Part shown: positions 1 to 7,048 of the stretch, in pieces
Layout: each line of letters begins with the position of its first letter
How positions within the stretch are numbered: the stretch's first letter is position 1
Origin: Pseudonocardia halophobica
GTDB lineage: Bacteria; Actinomycetota; Actinomycetes; Mycobacteriales; Pseudonocardiaceae
Assembly (NCBI RefSeq): GCF_027922425.1
Contig: NZ_BSFQ01000004.1
Location: 8,464 to 72,463 of the forward strand
Direction of reading: 5' to 3'
DNA length: 64,000 nucleotides
Notes under the pieces: generated by a model
The model's database searches: none
What the model was told of the DNA's origin: nothing
Seen by the model: the letters and a program-made list of their open reading frames with translations, nothing else
Program-made: the position numbers and the translations under genes

Positions 1-120
1 CCCGGCGAGTCGCGCTCTGGCCCCGGCGAGTCGCGCTCTGGCCCCGGCGAGTCGCGCTCTGGCCCCGGCGAGTCGCGCTCTGGCCCCGGCGAGTCGCGCT
101 CTGGCCCCGGCGAGTCGCGC
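1..120. repeat. 21-bp tandem repeat array at the left edge
   Basis: Five near-identical tandem copies plus a partial sixth of a 21-bp unit with core GGCGAGTCGCGCTCTGGCCC. There are no spacers, so this is not a CRISPR array. The first copy lacks its first base, so the array probably continues beyond the window. It shares the GCGAGTCGC core, on the opposite strand, with the 22-bp array at 1510-1685. No coding role is apparent. Confidence 0.9.
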
Positions 121-152
121 ACTGAATGTCCGCGAGCCAGGACCTCGGGTCG

Positions 153-214
153 TGATCGCCGTCCGGGACCGCCTGCGGCCGGATGTGGCGCCGAAGGGTC
201 CAGGACGGCGATCA
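153..214 (-). terminator. inverted repeat downstream of the acidic-protein gene
   Basis: A perfect 12-bp inverted repeat (TGATCGCCGTCC at 153-164, its complement at 203-214) lies about 30 bp past the stop of the minus-strand gene ending at 246. The 38-base loop is long for a classical terminator and there is no U-tract, so the terminator role is inferred from position. Confidence 0.4.
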
Positions 215-245
215 TCGCATCCGAGGATGTCGCCCTGGGGACGGG

Positions 246-470
246 TCAACCGCGCGGAGCCTCGTCGTCGTCGACCGGGACCTCGCGGTGCTGCTCCAGC
301 ACGTCGTAGGGGTCGGCCTCGGTGTTCGGGTCGATCTCCTCGGTGTCGAGACCGGTGCCGCGGCCGTTCACGTCCTCGAGGTCCGCGGCGGGGTCGGTCG
401 CGATCTCGTCGTGCGCGATCATGTCGGGCCGGGTCACGTCGTCACGGCTCTCGCGGTTCGGCTCGTTCAT
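246..470 (-). CDS. small acidic, probably disordered protein
   Basis: A 74-residue hydrophilic protein, rich in Asp, Glu, Pro and Arg, with no membrane segment and no recognised domain. I chose the ATG at 470 because it overlaps the stop of the upstream glycosyltransferase as ATGA and lies nine bases from a sigma-B-type -10 element (480-485), so it can be read both with the operon and alone. An in-frame upstream start at 506 would add 12 unlikely residues. A comparable acidic small protein is coupled in the same way to another family-9 glycosyltransferase at 11183. Function unknown; the coupling and promoter suggest a stress-related role (inference). Confidence 0.65.
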   Translation of the reverse strand: MNEPNRESRDDVTRPDMIAHDEIATDPAADLEDVNGRGTGLDTEEIDPNTEADPYDVLEQHREVPVDDDEAPRG

Positions 471-1441
471 GTGGCCTTCGTACCCGTGGCGGCGGGTTCG
501 ACACACCCGCTCGACGCGGTGACGTCGAGGCAGGCCGCCTCCACCTCGTCCACGCCGATCGCGAGCAGGGCCGGGTCCGGGTCGTCGGCGAACGGGTCAC
601 CGCGGCGGACCTCTTCATGCGTGAGCGCGCGGTGCGGACCTGCGGGCGGGCCCCAGCGCTCCGGCCCGACCGGCCCGAACAGCACGACCGACGGCCGCCC
701 GAACGCCGTGGCGAGGTGCGCGATCCCGGTGTCCCCGCTGACGACCAGCGCCGCACCGGCGACCAGGGCCGCGAGCTCGGCGATCGAGGTCCGCCCGGCG
801 AGGACACGCTCGTCGGACAGGTCGGCGGCCGCCGCGACCCGCTCGGCGAGGGACCGCTCCTGCGGACCGCCCGTCACGACGACGGGTCCCAGCGGGGCGA
901 GCCGGCGGGCCAGGGCGGCGAAACGGTCGGTCGGCCAACACTTGGAACCGAAGGCCGCGCCGGGATGGATGACGACGGGAGATGCGGGCCCGGGGGCGAT
1001 GCCGGGCGGCGCAGGGAGGCGGAGGTCCTCCGGGTCGGCCGGGATGCCGTGGTGAGCGAGCATCGTGCACCAGCGGACCCGCTCGTGCAGCGTGTCGAGC
1101 TCCTCGGCCGGCGGCCCGGGCCAGCCCAGCTCGGGGCGGCCCAGGCCGATGCGACGACGAGGGTGCAGGGCCTCGAGGGCTCGATGGCTCTGCGGCCCCG
1201 CGCCGTGCAGGTTCACGGCGACGTCGACCTGTCCGGGGAACGCGAGCGCGTCGGGCGCCGGGGTGGGCAGCAGCTCGTCGACGGCGCCGGTGAGCGCGGC
1301 GAGCGGCTCCAGGACTGCTGCGGTGGCCAGCACGATCCGGTGGCCCGGGTGGCGCCGGCGCAACGCCCGCAGCGCGGGCACGACGGTCAGCAGGTCGCCG
1401 AGGTTCAACGCCCGCAGCGCGAGCAGGACAGGGTCCGCCAC
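467..1441 (-). CDS. glycosyltransferase family 9 (heptosyltransferase-like)
   Basis: A 324-residue protein of the ADP-heptose:LPS heptosyltransferase fold. Visible family marks are the N-terminal LRALNLGDLLTVVPALRAL segment, the mid-protein VVIHPGAAFGSKCWP stretch and the C-terminal nucleotide-sugar site VSGDTGIAHLATAFGRPSVVLFGP. Such enzymes move a nucleotide-activated sugar to an envelope or small-molecule acceptor; actinobacteria lack LPS, so the acceptor is unknown. GTG start at 1441, nine bases from a sigma-B-type -10. Its stop overlaps the next ATG. It is one of three family-9 genes here and, with the PfkB gene upstream, recalls heptose-type sugar pathways, which is inference. Confidence 0.85.
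   Translation of the reverse strand: MADPVLLALRALNLGDLLTVVPALRALRRRHPGHRIVLATAAVLEPLAALTGAVDELLPTPAPDALAFPGQVDVAVNLHGAGPQSHRALEALHPRRRIGLGRPELGWPGPPAEELDTLHERVRWCTMLAHHGIPADPEDLRLPAPPGIAPGPASPVVIHPGAAFGSKCWPTDRFAALARRLAPLGPVVVTGGPQERSLAERVAAAADLSDERVLAGRTSIAELAALVAGAALVVSGDTGIAHLATAFGRPSVVLFGPVGPERWGPPAGPHRALTHEEVRRGDPFADDPDPALLAIGVDEVEAACLDVTASSGCVEPAATGTKAT
480..504 (-). promoter_or_regulatory. sigma-B/F-type promoter, internal to operon
   Basis: Read on the minus strand: GTGT, 15 bp, GGGTAC, then nine bases to the ATG at 470. It lies inside the 3' end of the upstream glycosyltransferase gene and would give a separate leaderless transcript of the small acidic protein. Confidence 0.55.
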
Positions 1442-1450
1442 GGAGATCGA

Positions 1451-1475
1451 CTACCCGCTGCCCGCCCCACCAACC
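1451..1475 (-). promoter_or_regulatory. sigma-B/F-type promoter of glycosyltransferase gene
   Basis: Minus strand: GGTT, 15 bp, GGGTAG, nine bases, GTG start at 1441. It fits the stress-sigma consensus GNNT-N14-16-GGGTA and predicts a leaderless mRNA. Confidence 0.6.
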
Positions 1476-1509
1476 GTGCCCGACCGGAGCGGACACCCCA
1501 TGCCGAACT

Positions 1510-1685
1510 CCCGGAACTCGCGACTCGCGCTGCTGAATCTCCCGACTCGCGCTGCAGGATCTCTCGACTCGCGGTGCAGGATCTCGCGACTCGCGCTGCC
1601 GGATCTCCCGACTCGCGCTGCTGGATCTCCCGACTCGCGCTGCTGGAACTCGCGACTCGCGGTGCCGGAACTCCCGACTCGCGGG
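1510..1685. repeat. 22-bp tandem repeat array between two sugar genes
   Basis: Eight copies with an exact 22-bp period. The GACTCGCG core falls at 1522, 1544, 1566, 1588, 1610, 1632, 1654 and 1676, and the rest of each unit varies slightly (CTCCCGACTCGCGCTGCTGG type). The array fills the gap between the glycosyltransferase and the PfkB gene. It has no spacers and is not multiple-of-three coding sequence. It is related to the array at 1-120 by the shared GCGACTCGC core. Confidence 0.9.
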
Positions 1686-1701
1686 GGCGGGGTGTGCCGC
1701 G

Positions 1702-2646
1702 CTACTTCAGGGGGGCGAGTTGGACGCGGTCGGCCAGGACCTGCACCGCCTCGGCGCCGCCGGTGCCGAGGCCGTGCCGGACGACGTTGAGCGCGCCGCA
1801 GGCCGCACCGACCTTCAGCACCTCCTCCCACGACCCGCCCGCCGCGAGCCGTGCCGTCATCCCGGCGGTCTGCGAGTCGCCCGCGCCGCGCGGGTCGTTG
1901 GCCTGGACCGGCGGCGGGGTGATGGTGAGGATGGTGTCGGACTCGCCGTCGAGGGCGAGCGCGGGCTCGCCCGCCCGGCTCACCACGACGGCCCGCGCCC
2001 CGTCCTTCAGCAGCTGCCGCATCGCCGGCACCACGTCGTCGACCTCGGTGGACTCGGCCCGTGAGTGCGCCACCAGTTCCTCGTCGCTGACCTTGAGCAG
2101 GTCGACGCCGGCCTCGACGACCGCCTCCATCCGCTCGCCGGCCAGGTCGGCGACGACCCGCACGCCGTTGGCGCGCAGGTCCCCGGCCAGCCGCTGGTAC
2201 AGCCGGGACGGCACGACGGTCTCGGACTGCGGGCCGGACAGCAGCACGGTCCCGGCCTGCAGCCCCTCGGCGAGGGTGAGCTCGTAGAGGCCGTCGAGCT
2301 CGTGCCGGTCCAGCGGGGCCGGGAGCTCGGCGGCGATCTCGACCCGGCCCTCGTCGTCGGGCTCCCGCCGGTCGTGCACGTACCCGCCGTTGCGCGCCGC
2401 GGTCTCGACGTACCGCAGCTCCACGCCGTCGACGGCGATCATCCGCTCCAGCAGCCGGCCGGTCTCCCCGCCCAGCCCGGCGCACAGCCGCACCGGCGAC
2501 CCGAGGGCCGCGAGCATGCGCGCCTGCCAGACGCCCTGCCCGCCGGCGTGCACGTGCAGCTCGGGCTGTCCGGCGCGGTCCTCGATGGTGACGGTGATGA
2601 TGGGGGAAGGGGCGAACACCACGACGGGCGGGCACGAATCCGACAT
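1702..2646 (-). CDS. PfkB-family sugar kinase (1-phosphofructokinase-like)
   Basis: A 314-residue ribokinase/PfkB-fold kinase. The N-terminal strand (VVVFAPSPIITVTIED) and the HVHAGGQGVWQARML sugar-binding glycines resemble 1-phosphofructokinase and tagatose-6-phosphate kinase. The C-terminal catalytic signature reads NDPRGAGDSQTAGM, with the catalytic Asp in GAGD; the usual DxTGAGD threonine is changed (DPRGAGD). Predicted role: ATP-dependent phosphorylation of a sugar or sugar phosphate. The start at 2646 is set by a sigma-B-type -10 exactly nine bases upstream; the longer frame to 2697 is rejected. The gene stands between the DksA-SurE operon and the family-9 glycosyltransferase on the same strand, separated from the latter by the 22-bp repeats. 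Confidence 0.8.
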   Translation of the reverse strand: MSDSCPPVVVFAPSPIITVTIEDRAGQPELHVHAGGQGVWQARMLAALGSPVRLCAGLGGETGRLLERMIAVDGVELRYVETAARNGGYVHDRREPDDEGRVEIAAELPAPLDRHELDGLYELTLAEGLQAGTVLLSGPQSETVVPSRLYQRLAGDLRANGVRVVADLAGERMEAVVEAGVDLLKVSDEELVAHSRAESTEVDDVVPAMRQLLKDGARAVVVSRAGEPALALDGESDTILTITPPPVQANDPRGAGDSQTAGMTARLAAGGSWEEVLKVGAACGALNVVRHGLGTGGAEAVQVLADRVQLAPLK

Positions 2647-2655
2647 ACCGGTCTC

Positions 2656-2681
2656 GTACCCGCCCGTCGGTGCCCCTACTC
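2656..2681 (-). promoter_or_regulatory. sigma-B/F-type promoter of PfkB gene
   Basis: Minus strand: GAGT, 16 bp, GGGTAC, nine bases, ATG at 2646. It decides the start codon over the in-frame ATG at 2697. Confidence 0.55.
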
Positions 2682-2728
2682 CGGCCGACCGTCGCAAGGA
2701 ACCGCCGCGATCCCGGGCCGACGGGTTC

Positions 2729-3109
2729 TCACGTGTCGACGCGCGGCACGCTGCCCGGCCGGCTCGGCGACCTGGTGTCCGCGTGGTCGCGGCACTTGTC
2801 GGTCTCCGGCCGGGCCTCCAGCCGCTCGTCGTCGATCTCCTTGCCGCACACCGCGCAGCGGCCGTACTCGCCGGCCTCGATCCGCTCCAGGGCGGCGACG
2901 ACCTCGGCGCGCTGCATCCGCAGGGTGCCCAGGGCCAGGTCGTCCTCCATCGCCTCGGTCTCCCGCGAGCCGCGGTCGCCGAAGTCCATGCCGCCCGACA
3001 GCTCGTCGGAGTCCCGCTGCTCCTCCTGGTCGCGGGCCTCCTCGCCGGCCTCGTGGTCGAGCCGCTCGAGCTCTGCGGTCAGCTTCTCGCGGGCCTGCGT
3101 GGTGTTCAT
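2729..3109 (-). CDS. DksA/TraR-family zinc-finger protein
   Basis: A 126-residue protein with an acidic, coiled-coil-prone N-terminal half (EKLTAELERLDHEAGEEARDQ) and a C-terminal DksA/TraR-type finger: CAVCGKEI, then KCRDH about 15 residues on, giving a C-C-C-H metal set rather than four cysteines. Family members bind the RNA polymerase secondary channel (DksA) or act as small stress regulators. The ATG at 3109 overlaps the surE stop (ATGA), so translation is coupled. It is the last gene of the SDR-surE-dksA run. The His in place of the fourth Cys is worth noting; the family call is firm, the exact role is not. Confidence 0.85.
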   Translation of the reverse strand: MNTTQAREKLTAELERLDHEAGEEARDQEEQRDSDELSGGMDFGDRGSRETEAMEDDLALGTLRMQRAEVVAALERIEAGEYGRCAVCGKEIDDERLEARPETDKCRDHADTRSPSRPGSVPRVDT

Positions 3110-3906
3110 GCGTGCGTCCTCTCGTCGGTCAGCCGCGCGGAGTGGGCGAGGCGCTCGGGCACGAGCAGATCGGGGTCCTCGCACAGGCCGCGCAGGGCGG
3201 TCAGGGTCGGGTGGCCGGCGTCCAGCAGAGCGCGGTCGCTGCCCGGCTCGGCCCGGTCGCCGGTCTCGGCCTCGCGCAGCAGCAGGCCCTGGCCGTCGGA
3301 GTCCTCCACCAGGGTCTGCACGACACCGCGCGGGTCGAGCGGGGCGAGCCGCAGCTCGCGGTGCTCCTCGACGGGCCGGTCGGGCACGTTGAGCGAGAGC
3401 GTGGTCCCGAGCGGGCTGTCGAGCAGAAGCTCCAGCACCCGCGGGAGGTACCCGGTCACGGCCTCCCAGTGCTCCTCCTCCTCGGCGCCGAGCGCGACGT
3501 TGAGCGACACGGCCAGGCCGCGCCGGTCGTGCAGGCCGGCGGTGAGGGCGGCACCGACCGTGCCGGAGTGCAGCACCGCGCGCCCGACGTTCCCGCCCCG
3601 GTTGATCCCCGAGAGGATCAGGTCGGGTGCGGGGTCGAACCAGCCCTGCAGGCCGGCGACCACGATGTGCGCGGGCGCGGCCCGGACGGCGTACGCCGGC
3701 AGCCCGGACGGGCTCTCCACCTCCCGCACCACGGTCCGGCCGTCCTCCTGGACGGCCGTGATGGAGGCGCTGGCGCCGGAGAACTGGTGCTCGGGGGCGG
3801 CGATCACGACGTCGAGCCCGGCCTCGCTCGCGGCCTCGGCCAGCACGGCCAGGCCGGGGGAGTCGATGCCGTCGTCGTTGGTCACGAGGGCACGGGTGCG
3901 CGTCAT
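3106..3906 (-). CDS. surE: 5'/3'-nucleotidase SurE
   Basis: A 266-residue SurE-type phosphatase acting on nucleoside monophosphates and short polyphosphates, classically a stationary-phase survival protein. The metal site is visible at the N-terminus (VTNDDGIDSPG) with the partner segment SGINRGGNVGRAVLHSGTVGAA near the middle. Length fits the family. The ATG at 3906 overlaps the preceding SDR stop and sits nine bases from an internal sigma-B-type -10, so it can be made from the operon or from its own leaderless mRNA. Downstream it overlaps the DksA-type gene. Confidence 0.93.
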   Translation of the reverse strand: MTRTRALVTNDDGIDSPGLAVLAEAASEAGLDVVIAAPEHQFSGASASITAVQEDGRTVVREVESPSGLPAYAVRAAPAHIVVAGLQGWFDPAPDLILSGINRGGNVGRAVLHSGTVGAALTAGLHDRRGLAVSLNVALGAEEEEHWEAVTGYLPRVLELLLDSPLGTTLSLNVPDRPVEEHRELRLAPLDPRGVVQTLVEDSDGQGLLLREAETGDRAEPGSDRALLDAGHPTLTALRGLCEDPDLLVPERLAHSARLTDERTHA

Positions 3907-4904
3907 CGTCCGGGAGTACCCGGCTGCTCGGGACCGACACCGGGCCCCCGGTCGGGGGCGGGGTCGGTGTGCTCGTGCCAGCGCTCGGCGGCGGCCTTGT
4001 CCAGCCCGGTCAGCCTGCGCAGCCAGCCGGGCAGCGGCGCGGTGTAGGCCGGGCGGGGTGGCCCGCCGGTGCCGGTCGGCCCGGGCAGCAGCCGTTCGAC
4101 GGCGGTGAGCAGCCGCAACGTCGTCGAGGGTGCGAGGGCGTGCACCCTCGACCCGATGTTGGCCAGCGGCGTCAGGATGATCTCCGGTGTGCCTCGCAGG
4201 GTGGCGCGGACCAGGCGGCGGGCGGCCCGTTCGGCGTCCATCGACACGAGCGGCAGGGACGCGCCGACCGTGAACCAGGACCGCTCCGCCTGCGCCTTCC
4301 CGGTCACCAGCGCGTTGCGCGAGGAGCCGGTCCGCATCAGCCCGGGCACGCCGACGGTCACCGACACGCCCTGCCGACCGGCCTCCAGCCGCAGGCCCTC
4401 CGCGAACCCGACGGCGGCGTGCTTGGCCGCCCCGTACGGCAGCAGGTGCGGGGCGGGCAGCTTCCCGCCGATCGACGTCACCGCCAGGATGCGGCCATGG
4501 GTGCGGGCCAGCACCGGCAGCGCCTCCAGCGCGGGCCGGGCCAGCCCCCAGAACATGACGTCCATGGCCTGCTCGTAGTCCTCCTCGCGCAGGTCCGCCT
4601 GGGGCCCGACCTGGATGATGCCGGCGTTGGCGACGAGCACGTCGAGCCGGCCGAACTCGCGCTCGGCGGTGCCGACGAGCTCGCGGGCGGCCTCGGGCCT
4701 GCCGACGTCCGCCGCCACCGTGACGACCCGCGCGCCGCGGGCCTCGAGGTCGGCGCGGGCGGGCTGCAGCCCCTCGGCGTCCCGGGCGCAGAGCAGCAGG
4801 TCGTGGCCCTGGTCGGCGAGCTCGCGGGCGATCAGGTAGCCCAGGCCGCGGCTGGCGCCGGTGACGAGGGCGACCGGGCGGACCGGTGCGTCGGGGGTGG
4901 CCAT
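3903..4904 (-). CDS. short-chain dehydrogenase/reductase with C-terminal extension
   Basis: A 333-residue classical SDR. The cofactor loop is VTGASRGLGYLIARELA near the N-terminus, the NAG motif is VANAG, and the catalytic set is Ser (VTSIGG) with Tyr and Lys in YGAAKHA. The first strand reads ALVTGASRGLG and the second strand ends in CARD, which favours NADP(H). About 70 residues follow the usual SDR core, ending in a Pro/Gly-rich tail. Substrate unknown. It heads the SDR-surE-dksA run; the PIG-L gene ends just upstream, 62 bp away, on the same strand. Confidence 0.88.
   Translation of the reverse strand: MATPDAPVRPVALVTGASRGLGYLIARELADQGHDLLLCARDAEGLQPARADLEARGARVVTVAADVGRPEAARELVGTAEREFGRLDVLVANAGIIQVGPQADLREEDYEQAMDVMFWGLARPALEALPVLARTHGRILAVTSIGGKLPAPHLLPYGAAKHAAVGFAEGLRLEAGRQGVSVTVGVPGLMRTGSSRNALVTGKAQAERSWFTVGASLPLVSMDAERAARRLVRATLRGTPEIILTPLANIGSRVHALAPSTTLRLLTAVERLLPGPTGTGGPPRPAYTAPLPGWLRRLTGLDKAAAERWHEHTDPAPDRGPGVGPEQPGTPGR
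3916..3940 (-). promoter_or_regulatory. sigma-B/F-type promoter of surE, internal to operon
   Basis: Minus strand: GTGT, 15 bp, GGGTAC, nine bases, ATG of surE. It lies inside the 3' end of the SDR gene. Confidence 0.6.
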
Positions 4905-4913
4905 GGGGGAGGG

Positions 4914-4938
4914 GTGCCCGGCACGGCGCCGCCGACAC
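4914..4938 (-). promoter_or_regulatory. weak sigma-B/F-type promoter of SDR gene
   Basis: Minus strand: GTGT, 15 bp, GGGCAC, nine bases, ATG at 4904. The geometry is identical to the other stress promoters but the -10 has C for T at its fourth base, so this is the weakest member of the set. Confidence 0.4.
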
Positions 4939-4966
4939 CCCGGCGCGGCTCACATCCGCGCCGCTG

Positions 4967-5713
4967 TCACACCAGGAACAGCTCCGCCTCGGCACAGCCG
5001 GGCCCCGTGTCCGCGCGCCCCGCGGCGAGGTCGGCGACGGCCCGGTCCTTGCGTTGCAGCACCCCGCCGGGAAGCCGGAACCGCCGTACCGCCTGCCGGG
5101 GGAGGAGCGCGATCCCGGAGGGTGTGCCGTCGTCGCGCCACGGTTCGAGCATGTACCGCAGCAGCCGGACGCGGTGCTCCCGGGCGACACGGGCGGCCAC
5201 CGTGCCCACCAGGTCGTGGTCCGGGTGGCCGTCCTGCTCCCACGGCGCGACGAGCAGCGTGCCCTCCGCGTCCGTACGGACCAGGTCGGCCAGGGCGGCC
5301 TCGACGTCCGACCCGGCGTCGAGGCCGTCGTCCGGCGCGGGCAGCGGGGCGGGCAGGCCGAGCCGGTAGCGGCGCAGCGGGTCGAGACCCAGCGCGGTGT
5401 AGCCGCGGGCGATCGACGGCCGGTCGCGCCGGTTCCCCGCGCGCTCGCGGGAGTGGGCGCCAGGTCGCTCCGGGCCGCCGTCGCCGTCCGTCACGGCGAG
5501 GGCCTCGACCGCGCAGCCCGCCTCGGCCAGCGTCGCCATCAGCCCGCCCGCGGCGCAGAGCTCCTCGTGGAGGTGGGCGGTCGCGACCACGCAACGCCGG
5601 ACGTCCGGGACCGGGAGGGCGGGCGCGCCGGTGAACCGCCCGCGGGCCGCGACGGCCACGAGCCAGGGATCGCAGGGACCCGCCACGACGATCTCACCGT
5701 CCCCCCGCGACAC
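4967..5713 (-). CDS. PIG-L family deacetylase-like protein
   Basis: A 248-residue protein of the LmbE/PIG-L fold, the family of MshB and other zinc N-deacetylases. The second metal motif is intact (WEQDGHPDHDLVG, about residue 160). The first, normally a His-Pro-Asp-Asp, reads ATAHLHEELCAAGG here, so the zinc set is altered and activity is uncertain. GTG start at 5713; a sigma-B-type promoter lies 32 bases upstream. It is divergent from the alcohol dehydrogenase gene, and the two share the intergenic promoter region. Substrate unknown, possibly an N-acetyl sugar, given the glycosyltransferase context. Confidence 0.8.
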   Translation of the reverse strand: MSRGDGEIVVAGPCDPWLVAVAARGRFTGAPALPVPDVRRCVVATAHLHEELCAAGGLMATLAEAGCAVEALAVTDGDGGPERPGAHSRERAGNRRDRPSIARGYTALGLDPLRRYRLGLPAPLPAPDDGLDAGSDVEAALADLVRTDAEGTLLVAPWEQDGHPDHDLVGTVAARVAREHRVRLLRYMLEPWRDDGTPSGIALLPRQAVRRFRLPGGVLQRKDRAVADLAAGRADTGPGCAEAELFLV

Positions 5714-5745
5714 GCCTCACGACCTGCACCGTCATGGCTCCGCGG

Positions 5746-5770
5746 TTACCCGGTCCAGCGCCGGGCATGC
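5746..5770 (-). promoter_or_regulatory. sigma-B/F-type promoter of PIG-L gene
   Basis: Minus strand: GCAT, 15 bp, GGGTAA. The -10 is 32 bases from the GTG start, leaving room for a leader. It forms a near-perfect 15-bp inverted repeat (5741-5755 with 5810-5824) with the divergent promoter of the alcohol dehydrogenase. Confidence 0.6.
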
Positions 5771-5794
5771 ACCCGGCCTGGCCCACGCCGGAGG

Positions 5795-5819
5795 GCATGC
5801 GTCGGCGTCGACCGGGTAG
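5795..5819 (+). promoter_or_regulatory. sigma-B/F-type promoter of alcohol dehydrogenase
   Basis: Plus strand: GCAT, 15 bp, GGGTAG. The -10 is 38 bases from the ATG at 5858, and a ribosome-binding site (GAGAGG) precedes the start. It mirrors the divergent promoter at 5746-5770. Confidence 0.6.
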
Positions 5820-5857
5820 CCGCGGCCCGAGCGACCCCGACCGAGAGGTGGACGAGC

Positions 5858-7048
5858 ATGAAGGCCGTCGTGTGGAACGGGCCCGGCGACATCGCCCTGT
5901 CCGACGTGCCCGACCCCACGCCGCGCGATCCCGGCGACGCCGTGGTCCGGCTGACCGTCAGCGCCATCTGCGGCACCGACCTGCACATGATCCGCGGGAC
6001 GATGCCCGGGATGCGCCCGGGCACCGTGCTGGGGCACGAGGGCGTCGGCGTCGTGGAGGAGGTGGGCGCGGGCGTGCGGGCGTTCCGGCCGGGCGACCGC
6101 GTGGTGATCCCGTCGACGATCTGCTGCGGGCGCTGCTCCTACTGCCGCGCCGGCTACACCTCGCAGTGCGACGCCGCCAACCCGAACGGCCCGCTCGTCG
6201 GCACGTCGTTCTTCGGCGGACCGGAGCCGACCGGCCCGTTCGACGGGCTGCAGGCGCAGTACGCGCGGATCCCGTGGGCCGACGCCAACCTGGTCCCGCT
6301 GCCCGACGCCGTCACCGACGAGCAGGCGATCATCGCCTCGGACGTCTTCCCGACCGGGTACTACGGCGCGCAGCTCGCCGAGGTCTCGCCCGGCGACACG
6401 GTCGCCGTGTTCGGCGCCGGACCGGTCGGCCAGCTGTCGATCGCGAGCGCCCGCAACCTCGGCGCCACCCGCGTGATCGTGGTCGACGGCGTGGCGAGCC
6501 GGCTGGAGAAGGCGCGCCGCCAGCACGTGGAGCCCGTCGACTACACCGCCGAGGACCCGGTCGAGGCGATCCGCGAGCTGACCGGCGGGATCGGCGTGGA
6601 CCGGGTGATCGACGCCGTCGGTGTCGACGCCTACGCCCCGTCCGACTCCGAGGACGCCGCAGTCGAGCAGCGGACCGAGGAGCTCGAGGAGGTCAGCGGC
6701 GGCGGTCCGACCGCCTGGAACGCCGGCGACGCACCGTCGCAGGCCGCGCGGTGGGCCGTGCAGGCCGTGGCGAAGGCCGGGTCGATCGGGATCGTCGGCG
6801 TCTACCCGCAGACCGCCGCGACGTATCCGATCGGCGAGGTCATGAACCGCAACCTCACCGTCAAGGCCGGCAACTGCCCGCACCGCGCGCTGATGCCGCG
6901 CATGATCGACCTGATCGCCTCCGGCCGGCTCGACGCGGGCCGCGCCGTCACCAAGCAGGAGGGCATGACCGGGGCGATCGAGGCGTACGAGACCTTCGAC
7001 CGGCACGAACCGGGGTGGACCAAGGTCGTCGTGGACCCCGCGGCGTGA
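5858..7048 (+). CDS. zinc-dependent alcohol dehydrogenase
   Basis: A 396-residue medium-chain dehydrogenase. The N-terminal domain has the catalytic zinc site (CGTDLH, GHEGVGVVEEVG) and the structural zinc cysteines CCGRCSYCRAGYTSQC. The Rossmann loop is VFGAGPVGQLSIASA followed by VIVVDG, which favours NAD. It resembles the glutathione-independent formaldehyde/threonine dehydrogenase group, with an acidic insert (DSEDAAVEQRTEELEEVS) after the cofactor domain as in that group. The ATG at 5858 has an AGAGG ribosome site. Its stop overlaps the GTG of the family-2 glycosyltransferase, so the two form an operon driven by the stress promoter at 5795. Confidence 0.9.
   Translation: MKAVVWNGPGDIALSDVPDPTPRDPGDAVVRLTVSAICGTDLHMIRGTMPGMRPGTVLGHEGVGVVEEVGAGVRAFRPGDRVVIPSTICCGRCSYCRAGYTSQCDAANPNGPLVGTSFFGGPEPTGPFDGLQAQYARIPWADANLVPLPDAVTDEQAIIASDVFPTGYYGAQLAEVSPGDTVAVFGAGPVGQLSIASARNLGATRVIVVDGVASRLEKARRQHVEPVDYTAEDPVEAIRELTGGIGVDRVIDAVGVDAYAPSDSEDAAVEQRTEELEEVSGGGPTAWNAGDAPSQAARWAVQAVAKAGSIGIVGVYPQTAATYPIGEVMNRNLTVKAGNCPHRALMPRMIDLIASGRLDAGRAVTKQEGMTGAIEAYETFDRHEPGWTKVVVDPAA

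Noticed and set aside
1..1685. CRISPR array
   Set aside because: The repeats are contiguous with no spacers and there are no cas genes.
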